This document shows positions 50,359 through 57,785 of a DNA stretch of 64,000 nt, in pieces (within the stretch, counting starts at the first letter, position 1; each line of letters opens with the position of its first letter). The notes under the pieces were generated by a model. That model worked only from the letters and a program-made list of their open reading frames with translations, did no database searches and was not told the origin of the DNA. Made by a program: the position numbers and the translations under genes. The DNA is from Acidovorax sp. Leaf160 (lineage in GTDB: Bacteria > Pseudomonadota > Gammaproteobacteria > Burkholderiales > Burkholderiaceae_C), in contig NZ_LMOV01000001.1 in the NCBI RefSeq assembly GCF_001424265.1, forward strand, positions 273,873 to 337,872, written 5' to 3'.

Positions 50359-51483
50359 TCAGGCGGGGTAGAGCGCGCCCAGAATCCGCAGCCCGGCGGC
50401 GCCGGTCACCTGGGGCAGGTTGCCCGGTTCGCCACGGAGGGCACGGCGGGCCAGCCAGGCGAAGGCGGCGGCCTCGACCTGCTGGGACGGCAGGCCGAAC
50501 GCATCGGTGGGACGCACATCGACTTCCGGCAACGCGGCAGCCATGCGCCGCATCAGGTGGCCGTTGCGCGCACCGCCGCCGCACACCGCAAGCTGTGCGC
50601 TATTTTTTCCATAGCTGACGACGCTGGCGGCGCATGCGCGTGCAGTCAATTCGGTCAGGGTGGCCTGCACGTCCTGGGGGGCTGCGCCGGGCCGGGCTTG
50701 CAGATGGCCGTTCAGCCATGCCGGGTGGAACAGATCGCGCCCCGTGCTCTTGGGCGGGGGCTGGTGCAGAAAGGGCTCGGCCAGCAGCCGCTCCAGCAGG
50801 TCGGGCAGCACGTGGCCCTGCGCCGCCCAGGCGCCGTCCGCGTCGTAGGGCTGGCCGGTGTGGCGCTGGCACCAGTGGTCCATCAGGGCGTTGCCCGGGC
50901 CGCAGTCGAAGCCCAGCACGTCGCCCTCGGCGCTCAGCACGCTCAGGTTGGCGATGCCGCCGATGTTCAGCACGCAGACCGTGGCCTCCGCCTGCCCGAA
51001 CACGGCCTGGTGGAAAGCCGGCACCAGCGGCGCGCCCTGGCCGCCGGCGGCCACGTCCCGGCTGCGGAAGTCGGCCACCACCGCGATACCGGTGCGCTCG
51101 GCCAGCAGCGCCGGGCTGTTCAGCTGCAGGGTGTAGCCCACGCCATCGAACAGCCCCGGGCGGTGCCGCACAGTCTGCCCATGCGCGCCGATGGCCTGCA
51201 CGTCGGCGGGCGCAAGCCGGGCCTCCTCCAGCAGGCGCTGCACCACATCGGCATAGATCGCCGTCAGCGCATTGGCGGCGAGCGCGGCGCGGTGCAGCTC
51301 GTCCGCCCCGCTGGTGTTGAGCGCCAGCAGCTCCGTTTTCAGCGCATCGGGCAAGGGTGCGGACTCGAAGCCGGCGACCCGCAGCGCTCCGGAAGCGTCG
51401 AACTCGACCAGCGCCCCATCGACACCGTCGAGCGAGGTGCCCGACATGAGCCCGATATAGCGTTCAGGAGCGGCAGTGTTCAT
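50359..51483 (-). CDS. anmK: anhydro-N-acetylmuramic acid kinase
   Basis: AnmK opens and phosphorylates 1,6-anhydro-MurNAc to MurNAc-6-phosphate during peptidoglycan recycling. The 374-residue product has the ATP-binding start YIGLMSGTSLDGVDGALVEF, GAHGQTVRHRPGLFDGVGYT, the catalytic-region FDCGPGNALMDHWCQRHTGQ, and LAVCGGGARNGHLMRRMAAA near the C-terminus. Just before this last block the coding sequence contains a bare 17-bp core of the dispersed repeat (50599-50615), which encodes SYGKN in frame. The gene lies downstream of the M23 peptidase gene (221 bp) on the same strand, the usual Burkholderiales order. Confidence 0.95.
   Translation of the reverse strand: MNTAAPERYIGLMSGTSLDGVDGALVEFDASGALRVAGFESAPLPDALKTELLALNTSGADELHRAALAANALTAIYADVVQRLLEEARLAPADVQAIGAHGQTVRHRPGLFDGVGYTLQLNSPALLAERTGIAVVADFRSRDVAAGGQGAPLVPAFHQAVFGQAEATVCVLNIGGIANLSVLSAEGDVLGFDCGPGNALMDHWCQRHTGQPYDADGAWAAQGHVLPDLLERLLAEPFLHQPPPKSTGRDLFHPAWLNGHLQARPGAAPQDVQATLTELTARACAASVVSYGKNSAQLAVCGGGARNGHLMRRMAAALPEVDVRPTDAFGLPSQQVEAAAFAWLARRALRGEPGNLPQVTGAAGLRILGALYPA
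50599..50615. repeat. bare core of the dispersed repeat inside anmK, copy F
   Basis: GCTAT-TTTTTCC-ATAGC has perfect 5-bp arms and a 7-nt AT-rich loop, the same geometry as the heads of the intergenic copies. No tail was recognised. The flanking codons continue the AnmK family sequence. Confidence 0.55.
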
Positions 51484-51509
51484 GGTGGTCAGAGGCTGGG
51501 GCAGGGGGC

Positions 51510-51553
51510 GGGGCCGAAGCCAGCAAACGCTACGGAAGCGGCTTTGCCGGGCC
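51510..51553 (-). repeat. second dispersed repeat family, copy 2
   Basis: On the minus strand GGCCCGGCAAAGCCGCTTCC is followed, a few bases later, by TTTGCTGGCTTCGGCC. It matches copy 1 (40074-40175) at about 34 of 44 positions. Bases 51600-51690 further resemble the left part of copy 1 (CGCTGCGCGATGGGGGAAGG on the minus strand). Confidence 0.55.
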
Positions 51554-51704
51554 GTCTGCGTCCGGTCCCTCGCCTGAGGCGGGGGTGTTCGTCCCGTCCA
51601 GACCCGCGCGGGCGGACTTGGAGCCTCCGTCCTTCCCCCATCGCGCAGCGAGCCCGAGAGAAGGGGGAGAGGCGGTGCAGCCGCTCAGCGGGATGAACGA
51701 ACCG

Positions 51705-53072
51705 TTACTGCGCGCTGGCCACGTCCACCTGGGCGGCGGAGGCCAGTTGCACGCGCATGTTCGATGCCAGGCGGTTGAAGGCGGCGCGCGATGCGGCCGA
51801 CACGGGCTGCGCGGCTTCGCTCTGCTGGGCGATGGTCATCGGGTCCTGGTGCTGGCCGTTGACGCGGAACTCGAAGTGCAGATGCGGGCCGGTGGCCCAG
51901 CCGGTGGCGCCCACGGCGCCGATCTTCTGGCCTTGCTCCACCGACTGGCCCTGGCGCACGTCGATGCGGCTCAGGTGGGCGTACACGGTGACGTGCTGGT
52001 TGCGGTGCTTGACGTAGATCACGTTGCCGTAGCCGTTCTGCACGCCGGCGAAGTCCACCACGCCGTCGCCCACGGTGCGCACGGCGGTGCCGGTGGGGGC
52101 GGCGAAGTCGGTGCCCAGATGGGCGCGCCACTTCTGCAGGATGGGGTGGAAGCGCATCTGGAAGCCGCTGGAGATGCGCGAGAACTCGACGGGCGAGGTC
52201 AGGTAGGCGCGGCGCATGCTCTCGCCGTTCAGCGTGTAGTAGGCGCCCTTGGATGCGTTCGGCTCCTGGAACCACACGGCGTCGTGCGTCTTGCCGTTGT
52301 TGTGGAACTCGGCGCTCAGCACGCGGCCGCTGCGCAGCGGCTCGCCATCGGCTTCTAGCGTTTCATACACCACCGAGAAGCGGTCTTCCTTGCGCAGTGA
52401 GCGGTGGAAGTCGATGTTGCTGGAGAAGACCTCGGCCAGCTGGATGGCGACGCCGTCGGGAATGTTGGCCGCATCGGTCGCGGCGAAGAGGGAGCTGCGG
52501 ATGACGCCGCCGGCCAGGCGTGCGCCCACCGTCAGCGGGGCGGTCTCGATGCGCGAGGCGAAGGTGCCGGTGCCCTCCGCGCGCTCGACCACCAGGCGTT
52601 TGAAGCTGCCGCTGTCGTCCGGGGCCCAGCGGGCCGTCATGCGCACCAGCCGGTGGTCGTCGGTGGCCTCGATGCTCACCGAACGGCCGCCGCGGCCCAG
52701 CAGGTTCTGGCGCACCAGGTTGTCACCACGCAGGAAGGCGGCGGCAGCCGGATCGGCCACGCCCATCCGCTGCAGGATGCTTTCGGCCGAGTCGTTGGCG
52801 CGCGTCTGGTCGGTGCGGTAGAGCGAATAGCTGGGGATGTCGAGCAGGGCCGTGAGCGGGGTGTCGCTGGCCAGCGATTCCACCGGGTAGGACACGGTGC
52901 GCACCGGCAGGTCCGACGCGTCGGGGGCCAGGTTGGCGACGGCGAAAGCGCCACCCCCGGCGGTGAGCAGCAGCGTGGCGATGGCGGCGGTGATGCGCTT
53001 CGGATGCTTGCTGGCGATGGTGGACAGGCGATCCAGCACGCGCAGGCAGGCAGTGGTCAAGCCGTTGGTCAA
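51705..53072 (-). CDS. M23-family metallopeptidase (membrane-anchored, LytM domain)
   Basis: The product is probably a periplasmic murein endopeptidase or an LytM-type amidase activator. It has one N-terminal membrane anchor ([20 protein letters not shown]), a middle domain ([40 protein letters not shown]) and the C-terminal M23 domain with zinc ligands in [16 protein letters not shown] (HxGxD) and [12 protein letters not shown] (HxH). The ligands are complete, so it should be an active enzyme, unlike degenerate EnvC/NlpD proteins. The start is uncertain: TTG 53072 (455 residues, GGGGA upstream) is favoured over TTG 53060 and GTG 53189, whose added residues look like non-coding DNA. It is divergent from tyrS and upstream of anmK; all three fit cell-wall turnover and housekeeping. 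Confidence 0.9.
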   Translation of the reverse strand: MTNGLTTACLRVLDRLSTIASKHPKRITAAIATLLLTAGGGAFAVANLAPDASDLPVRTVSYPVESLASDTPLTALLDIPSYSLYRTDQTRANDSAESILQRMGVADPAAAAFLRGDNLVRQNLLGRGGRSVSIEATDDHRLVRMTARWAPDDSGSFKRLVVERAEGTGTFASRIETAPLTVGARLAGGVIRSSLFAATDAANIPDGVAIQLAEVFSSNIDFHRSLRKEDRFSVVYETLEADGEPLRSGRVLSAEFHNNGKTHDAVWFQEPNASKGAYYTLNGESMRRAYLTSPVEFSRISSGFQMRFHPILQKWRAHLGTDFAAPTGTAVRTVGDGVVDFAGVQNGYGNVIYVKHRNQHVTVYAHLSRIDVRQGQSVEQGQKIGAVGATGWATGPHLHFEFRVNGQHQDPMTIAQQSEAAQPVSAASRAAFNRLASNMRVQLASAAQVDVASAQ

Positions 53073-53259
53073 AAGGTGGTCCCCAAATGGTGCAGCCAGG
53101 CCCTTCCGGCCGGTGAGCGTGCCGGGCGGGCGAGGGCGGGATGCACGGATGTCAGTGCGCAGCAGCGCGGCCGGCTGTGAGCGGGCCACTAGAATCAGCC
53201 ACTGCGAAGTGGGCCGAAGTATAGCGATGCGCCTACGGATAGACCTCCGAAAAACCCTT

Positions 53260-54495
53260 ATGAATCAATCTGCTGTTACAACATTCCCCGTCACCGATGG
53301 TGTAGGACGCGCGCTGGAGGTGACCTTGCGGGGGGTGGAAGAACTGCTGCCTCGCGACGAATGGACGCGCAAGCTGGCGCGCTCCGAAGCCACTGGCCAG
53401 CCGCTGCGCATCAAGCTGGGCCTGGACCCGACGGCGCCGGACATCCACATCGGCCACACGGTGGTGCTCAACAAGATGCGCCAGCTGCAGAACCTGGGGC
53501 ACCAGGTGATCTTCCTGATCGGCGACTTCACCACGCTGATCGGCGACCCTTCCGGCCGCAACACGACGCGCCCGCCGCTCACGCCCGAGCAGATCAAGGC
53601 GAACGCCGAGACCTACTACACGCAGGCCGCCAAGGTGCTCGACCCGGCGCGTACCGAGATCCGCTACAACAGCGAATGGAGCGAGCCGCTGGGCGCCGCC
53701 GGCATGATCCAGCTGGCCGCCAAGTACACCGTGGCCCGCATGATGGAGCGCAACGACTTCCATCAGCGCTTCACCGATGGCAGCTCGATCAGCCTGCACG
53801 AGTTCCTCTACCCGCTGCTGCAGGGCTACGACTCCGTCGCCCTGAAGAGCGACCTGGAGCTGGGCGGGACCGACCAGAAGTTCAACCTGCTGATGGGCCG
53901 CCACCTGCAGCAGGAATACGGCCAGGAGCCGCAGTGCATCCTGACCATGCCGTTGCTGGTGGGGCTGGACGGCGTGGACAAGATGTCCAAGTCGAAGAAC
54001 AACTACATCGGCATCACGGAAGACGCCAACAGCATGTTCGCCAAGGTGCTGTCCATCTCCGACACGCTGATGTGGGACTGGTACACGCTGCTGTCGTTCC
54101 AGAGCCTGGCCGAGATCGAGGCGCTGAAGCGCGAAGTGGCCGGCGGCCGCAATCCCAAGGACGCCAAGGTGGCGCTGGCCAAGGAGATCACCGCCCGCTT
54201 TCACAGCGCCGCGGCGGCCGATGCGGCCGAGCAGGACTTCATCAACCGCAGCAAGGGCGGCGTGCCCGACGAAATTCCCGAGGTGCAGCTCGCCGGTGCG
54301 CCGCTGGGCATCGGTGCGCTGCTGAAGCAGGCCCAGCTGGCGCCGTCGAGCAGCGAAGCCAACCGGCTGATCGACGGGGGCGGCGTGCGCGTGGACGGCA
54401 CGGTGATCAGCGACAAGGGCCTGAAGCTGGAAGCCGGCACCTTCGTCGTGCAGGTGGGCAAGCGCAAGTTTGCCCGGGTGACGCTGGGCGCCTGA
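53260..54495 (+). CDS. tyrS: tyrosyl-tRNA synthetase
   Basis: TyrRS charges tRNA-Tyr. The 411-residue protein is of the TyrS type 2 (TyrZ-like) class common in betaproteobacteria: HIGH motif in [35 protein letters not shown] and [14 protein letters not shown] in the Rossmann domain, the KMSKS loop in [13 protein letters not shown], and a C-terminal S4 RNA-binding domain ([20 protein letters not shown]). ATG 53260 is chosen because the family start lies near [10 protein letters not shown]; the open frame upstream crosses the divergent M23 gene. It is convergent with the LysR gene, with repeat copy G between them. Confidence 0.97.
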   Translation: MNQSAVTTFPVTDGVGRALEVTLRGVEELLPRDEWTRKLARSEATGQPLRIKLGLDPTAPDIHIGHTVVLNKMRQLQNLGHQVIFLIGDFTTLIGDPSGRNTTRPPLTPEQIKANAETYYTQAAKVLDPARTEIRYNSEWSEPLGAAGMIQLAAKYTVARMMERNDFHQRFTDGSSISLHEFLYPLLQGYDSVALKSDLELGGTDQKFNLLMGRHLQQEYGQEPQCILTMPLLVGLDGVDKMSKSKNNYIGITEDANSMFAKVLSISDTLMWDWYTLLSFQSLAEIEALKREVAGGRNPKDAKVALAKEITARFHSAAAADAAEQDFINRSKGGVPDEIPEVQLAGAPLGIGALLKQAQLAPSSSEANRLIDGGGVRVDGTVISDKGLKLEAGTFVVQVGKRKFARVTLGA

Positions 54496-54551
54496 AGTCG
54501 ATCGGGGTGCTCGGGTGTTCGGAGGCACTCCAGGGTGCCATCGAGGTCCGA

Positions 54552-54616
54552 ATTTCAATGAAATAGGCCGTAAGCGCCCGTATTCATTGGGTCTGTTGCT
54601 ATGAAAATAATAGCAA
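54552..54616 (-). repeat. dispersed ~67-bp repeat, copy G
   Basis: On the minus strand: TTGCTAT-TATTTTC-ATAGC (head, perfect arms), a spacer, then GGGCGCTTACGGCCTATTTC and ATTGAAA (tail). It lies between convergent tyrS and lysR-type genes. Confidence 0.7.
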
Positions 54617-54649
54617 ACCGATGTATCGACGCATCGATGCAGCGCTTGC

Positions 54650-55660
54650 TCAGTCGACCGATGACCCGTCCAGATCGTCGTTCAGGTCCGGATCGGGCAC
54701 CTCGCCGATCGCCTGGCGCGTGGCGTCGGCCTGCCGCATCAGCCAGGCGCAGAAAGCCTTGATCTCGGGCCGCTGGCCGCTGCGCGGGCCGACCATCATC
54801 CAGTAGGCCAGGGGCGAGTCGAGCCGGTAGCCGGGCAGCACCTCCACCAGGTCGCCCGCGGCCAGGCCGTCGGCGATCAGCGGCATGCGCGCCAGCGCCA
54901 GGCCCTGGCCGGCCAGCGCCGCCTGCACGATCTGCTGGGCATAGTTGAAATACAGCCAGCGCTTGGGCTGCAGCTTGCCGTGGCCGTGCAGCTCGAACCA
55001 GCGGCGCCAGGTCAGCCATTCCAGGTTCTGCGTGCGGTGCGCGTCGCCGGCCTCGATCAGCGTGAACTGCGCGATGTCTTCCGGCCGGCGGATGGGCGGC
55101 CCGCTTTTCAGCAGCCAGGGGCTGGCCACCACCGCCAGCTGCTCGCCGAACAGCCGGTGCGCGCCGTGCTCCACGCCGCCGGGCAGGCGGTAGCGCAGCG
55201 CCAGGTCCACGTCGGCGGTGTCCAGGTCCACCACCGTGTCGGTTGCGTCGATGCGGATGTCGATGTCGGGGTTGTCGCGCTGGAATTCCTCCATCCGCGG
55301 GATCAGCCACATCGACGCGAAGCTGGCCCAGGTGGTGATGGCCACACTCTTGCGTCCGGCCGTCTGCCGCACCAGCCGCACGGCAGCGTCCATCCGCTCC
55401 AGCGCGGGGCCGACGGCGCGCTGCAGCTGCGCGCCGGCGCTGGTCAGCTCCACCGCCCGCGTGTGGCGCAGAAAGAGCGGCACGCCCACCTCGTCTTCCA
55501 GCGACTGGATCTGCCGGCTGACCGCCGACTGGGTGAGCGACAGTTCCTCGGCCGCCGCGCGGAAGTTCAGGTGCCGTGCCACGGCCAGGAAAGCGCGCCA
55601 GTGGCCGGCGGCCACCGGGCGGGTGCGCAAATGGGCGGTGGGAGCGGGAGTGGGACTCAT
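54650..55660 (-). CDS. LysR-family transcriptional regulator (GcvA-like)
   Basis: The 336-residue regulator has the N-terminal winged helix (FLAVARHLNFRAAAEELSLT, QSAVSRQIQSLEDEVGVPLF, RHTRAVELTSAG) and a C-terminal substrate-binding domain (SVAITTWASFASMWLIPRME and EFQRDNPDIDIRIDATDTVV). The segment DLDTADVDLALRYRLPGGVE and the block AGQGLALARMPLIADGLAAG are typical of GcvA/AmpR-like LysR proteins. The ligand is unknown. It is divergent from the DUF2917 gene, and the 232-bp gap contains three ATTGATGCG motifs that may be its operator. MSPTPAPTAHLRT at 55660 is chosen; the frame stays open 40 codons further upstream, across this operator region. Confidence 0.92.
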   Translation of the reverse strand: MSPTPAPTAHLRTRPVAAGHWRAFLAVARHLNFRAAAEELSLTQSAVSRQIQSLEDEVGVPLFLRHTRAVELTSAGAQLQRAVGPALERMDAAVRLVRQTAGRKSVAITTWASFASMWLIPRMEEFQRDNPDIDIRIDATDTVVDLDTADVDLALRYRLPGGVEHGAHRLFGEQLAVVASPWLLKSGPPIRRPEDIAQFTLIEAGDAHRTQNLEWLTWRRWFELHGHGKLQPKRWLYFNYAQQIVQAALAGQGLALARMPLIADGLAAGDLVEVLPGYRLDSPLAYWMMVGPRSGQRPEIKAFCAWLMRQADATRQAIGEVPDPDLNDDLDGSSVD

Positions 55661-55670
55661 GGCGCCGGGT

Positions 55671-55790
55671 ATTGATGCGAAATGAACATTAAAAATGCAG
55701 ACGCGCCGCATCAATGCGCGCGCCTGGGCCGGTTTAGGGCGGCAAAATGCGATCCGCCATTTCCTTCCGGATTCTGCCATTGATGCGAAT
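55671..55790. promoter_or_regulatory. three ATTGATGCG motifs: candidate LysR operator
   Basis: ATTGATGCGAAAT (55671-55683), its inverted form (CGCATCAAT, 55707-55715) and ATTGATGCGAAT (55779-55790) lie between the divergent LysR and DUF2917 genes. The first two form an inverted repeat. This arrangement is typical of LysR sites that autoregulate and activate the divergent gene. Confidence 0.55.
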
Positions 55791-55892
55791 CAGGAATCGT
55801 TGGCAAGCTTGCTTTTCATTGGACGGACACAGCCCGTTTTCGCACCATCGAGGCCTGGATCCACCACGGGTCCTTCACCCGGAGCCCGCATC

Positions 55893-56279
55893 ATGAAACC
55901 GATCAATGTCCTGAATTCGCCGTCGTCTTCCAGCCCTGCCGGCGTGGCCGCGCAGGATATCCAGACCCTCGCCGCAGGCCAGGCCCGCAGCCTGCATGCC
56001 CGCACGCCCATGGCGCTGCGCGTGATGCGCGGGCGCGCGTGGGTCACCATCGAGGCCGAGCCGGAGGGTGCCGGGGGCCAGGCGGCAGGTGACGTGTTCC
56101 TGCATGCCGGGCAGACCTTCTGGGTCGGCGCCAGGCAGCATCTGGTGCTGGAGCCGCTGGGTCAGGGCGCGCTGCAGTTCTGCTGGCGTGCCGCCGGTGC
56201 GGTGCGCCACGATGTGGCAGAAAACGATGCACGGGCCGGCTGGCCTGCGGCCCAGGCCAGCGGTACCTGCGGAGCTTGA
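55893..56279 (+). CDS. DUF2917 domain protein
   Basis: This 128-residue cytoplasmic protein has the small beta-barrel domain known as DUF2917, seen in DIQTLAAGQARSLHARTPMA, LRVMRGRAWVTIE, GDVFLHAGQTFWVGARQHLV and LEPLGQGALQFCWRA. The layout resembles a cupin-like strand order. The family is widespread in Comamonadaceae and Burkholderiales, commonly divergent from a LysR regulator exactly as here, and has no known function. The ends (MKPINVLNSPSSSSPAGV and the last ~20 residues) are low complexity. Expression is likely controlled by the LysR neighbour through the shared intergenic region. Confidence 0.85.
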   Translation: MKPINVLNSPSSSSPAGVAAQDIQTLAAGQARSLHARTPMALRVMRGRAWVTIEAEPEGAGGQAAGDVFLHAGQTFWVGARQHLVLEPLGQGALQFCWRAAGAVRHDVAENDARAGWPAAQASGTCGA

Positions 56280-56439
56280 GCGCGGGCTGGAGCCGACGAG
56301 GCCTGGCGCGAACCCACGGAAAAAGCCTGCAGCGCACGTGCAAGCGGCGCGGCAGGCATTGTTTCGGTGGCAGTCCAGAGAGTCCGGCCGGCCTGGAGGG
56401 CCGTGCCGGTGCCGCCCGCAGGGCGAACGCCGGCGCGGC

Positions 56440-56829
56440 CTATTCGGGCTCTACCGCCAGATTCACGAACGCCCGTACCGCAGCCGCGCCGCGCAGGGCT
56501 TCCAGCCGCTCGAGCGCGGTCTCGTCTTCCAGCGTGCTGAAGCCCAGGCTGAAGTTCTGAAAGCGCCGTGCCGCCAGCGGTGCATCGTGCAGCACCTCGA
56601 CATAGATGTGGCGCGGGTCCTTGCGGATGCGCTCCAGCAGGGCGCGCACTTCGATCTCCGGCCCTTCCAGCTGCTGGCCGAAGCGCTGGCCGTCGAACAC
56701 CAGCAGCCCGGTGATGCCCGACATCTGGTTGTGGCGCCTGGCGTAACCGGCAATGCTGGCCACGGTGCTCAGCGGCTGGCCCTCGGACAAGGTGCTGACG
56801 TAGAGGACTTCGTAGAGGGGCGACGACAT
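56440..56829 (-). CDS. BLUF-domain blue-light sensor protein
   Basis: BLUF proteins bind FAD and report blue light by rearranging hydrogen bonds around the flavin. The 129-residue product is little more than the BLUF domain. The key residues are present: Tyr10 in YEVLYVSTLS, Asn34 in ARRHNQMSGITGLLVF and Gln52 in FGQQLEGPEIEV. The semi-conserved tryptophan and methionine of the fifth strand (WSMGF type) are replaced by Phe and Leu (RRFQNFSLGF). There is no attached effector domain, so it must signal through a partner. It is divergent from a Crp/Fnr regulator (96 bp between starts), the obvious candidate. Start 56829 is chosen over 56871 by family alignment. Confidence 0.9.
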   Translation of the reverse strand: MSSPLYEVLYVSTLSEGQPLSTVASIAGYARRHNQMSGITGLLVFDGQRFGQQLEGPEIEVRALLERIRKDPRHIYVEVLHDAPLAARRFQNFSLGFSTLEDETALERLEALRGAAAVRAFVNLAVEPE

Positions 56830-56883
56830 GGGCGAGGCTGCGGACATTGCGGCCGATCCTGCCTCCGGCAAGCTGCCCGCGCA

Positions 56884-56897
56884 ATGTCAAAAGACAT
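56884..56897. promoter_or_regulatory. palindrome ATGTC-N4-GACAT: candidate Crp/Fnr operator
   Basis: A perfect 5-4-5 inverted repeat (ATGTC-AAAA-GACAT) lies between the divergent BLUF and Crp/Fnr genes. The spacing equals that of FNR/CRP half-sites (TTGAT-N4-ATCAA), while the half-site sequence differs. Confidence 0.55.
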
Positions 56898-56925
56898 AGG
56901 ATTTCCCACCTAGAATCGCGCCGCC

Positions 56926-57684
56926 ATGAACGCTGCCGCCGCCCACACCGTGTGCCCCCGTCATTGCGACGAATGCGGTCTGCGCCGCACCGCCGCCTTC
57001 TCTCCAGTCAACCCGGAGACGCTCTCGTCCATCGAGCGCTTGCGCAGCGGCACGCACATGGTGCCTGCCGGCGGCACGCTGATCCGCGAGCGCCAGCCCA
57101 ACGCCCGGCTCTACACCGTGTATGCCGGCTGGGCGTTCCGCTACAAGACGCTGTCCGACGGGCGCCGGCAGATCCTGAACTTCCTGCTGCCCGGCGATCT
57201 GGCGGGCCTGCAACAGCAGTTCGGCGAGACCTCCCTGCACGGCGTGGACGCCATCAGCGACTGCCACTTCTGCGTGTTCGAGGAAGACACGCTCTGGAAT
57301 CTCTACAAGGACCATTCACGCCTGGGTTACGACGTGACCTGGCTGGCCGCGCGGGAGGAAAGCCTGGTGGACGAGAACCTGCTGACCGCAGGCCGCCGCA
57401 CCGCGCCCGAGCGCGTGGCCGTCCTGCTGCTGCAGCTGCACCGCCGGCTGGAGCGTCTGGGCATGCTCGATGCGGACGGCTCGGTGGCCTTCCCGCTCAC
57501 CCAGCAGCACATCGCCGATGCGCTGGGCCTGTCGCTGGTGCACACCAACAAGACGCTGCGGCGGCTCGCGCAACTGGGGCTGCACGACCTGTCGGGAGGG
57601 CGGCTGCGCATCCTGAACGCACGGGTGCTGGCGCGCATCGCCGAGGTGTACGACACGGTGCCGCGGCCTGCGCCGTTGCTGTAG
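56926..57684 (+). CDS. Crp/Fnr-family transcriptional regulator with N-terminal cysteine cluster
   Basis: The 252-residue regulator has an FNR-like cysteine-rich N-terminus (Cys10, Cys14 and Cys17 in TVCPRHCDECGLR), a cyclic-nucleotide-type beta-roll (IRERQPNARLYTVYAGWAFR, NFLLPGDLAGLQQQFGE) with Cys in SDCHFCVFEE, and a C-terminal winged helix (LTQQHIADALGLSLVHTNKT). FNR needs four ligands (Cys20/23/29/122 in E. coli); here the third N-terminal position equivalent to Cys29 is not seen, so oxygen sensing by a [4Fe-4S] cluster is possible but not assured. In the recognition helix, the FNR residues Glu, Ser and Arg are replaced by Val, Asn and Lys, which suggests a different DNA site. Confidence 0.9.
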   Translation: MNAAAAHTVCPRHCDECGLRRTAAFSPVNPETLSSIERLRSGTHMVPAGGTLIRERQPNARLYTVYAGWAFRYKTLSDGRRQILNFLLPGDLAGLQQQFGETSLHGVDAISDCHFCVFEEDTLWNLYKDHSRLGYDVTWLAAREESLVDENLLTAGRRTAPERVAVLLLQLHRRLERLGMLDADGSVAFPLTQQHIADALGLSLVHTNKTLRRLAQLGLHDLSGGRLRILNARVLARIAEVYDTVPRPAPLL

Positions 57685-57785
57685 TCGGCAGCGCTGCGGG
57701 CGCGGCAGCGCTGGCTGCGCGCGTCCGGCTGGATAATCGCCGCAGACCCGTTTCCGCGTTCTGCGCCTTCTTCCACCGTCCCGCC

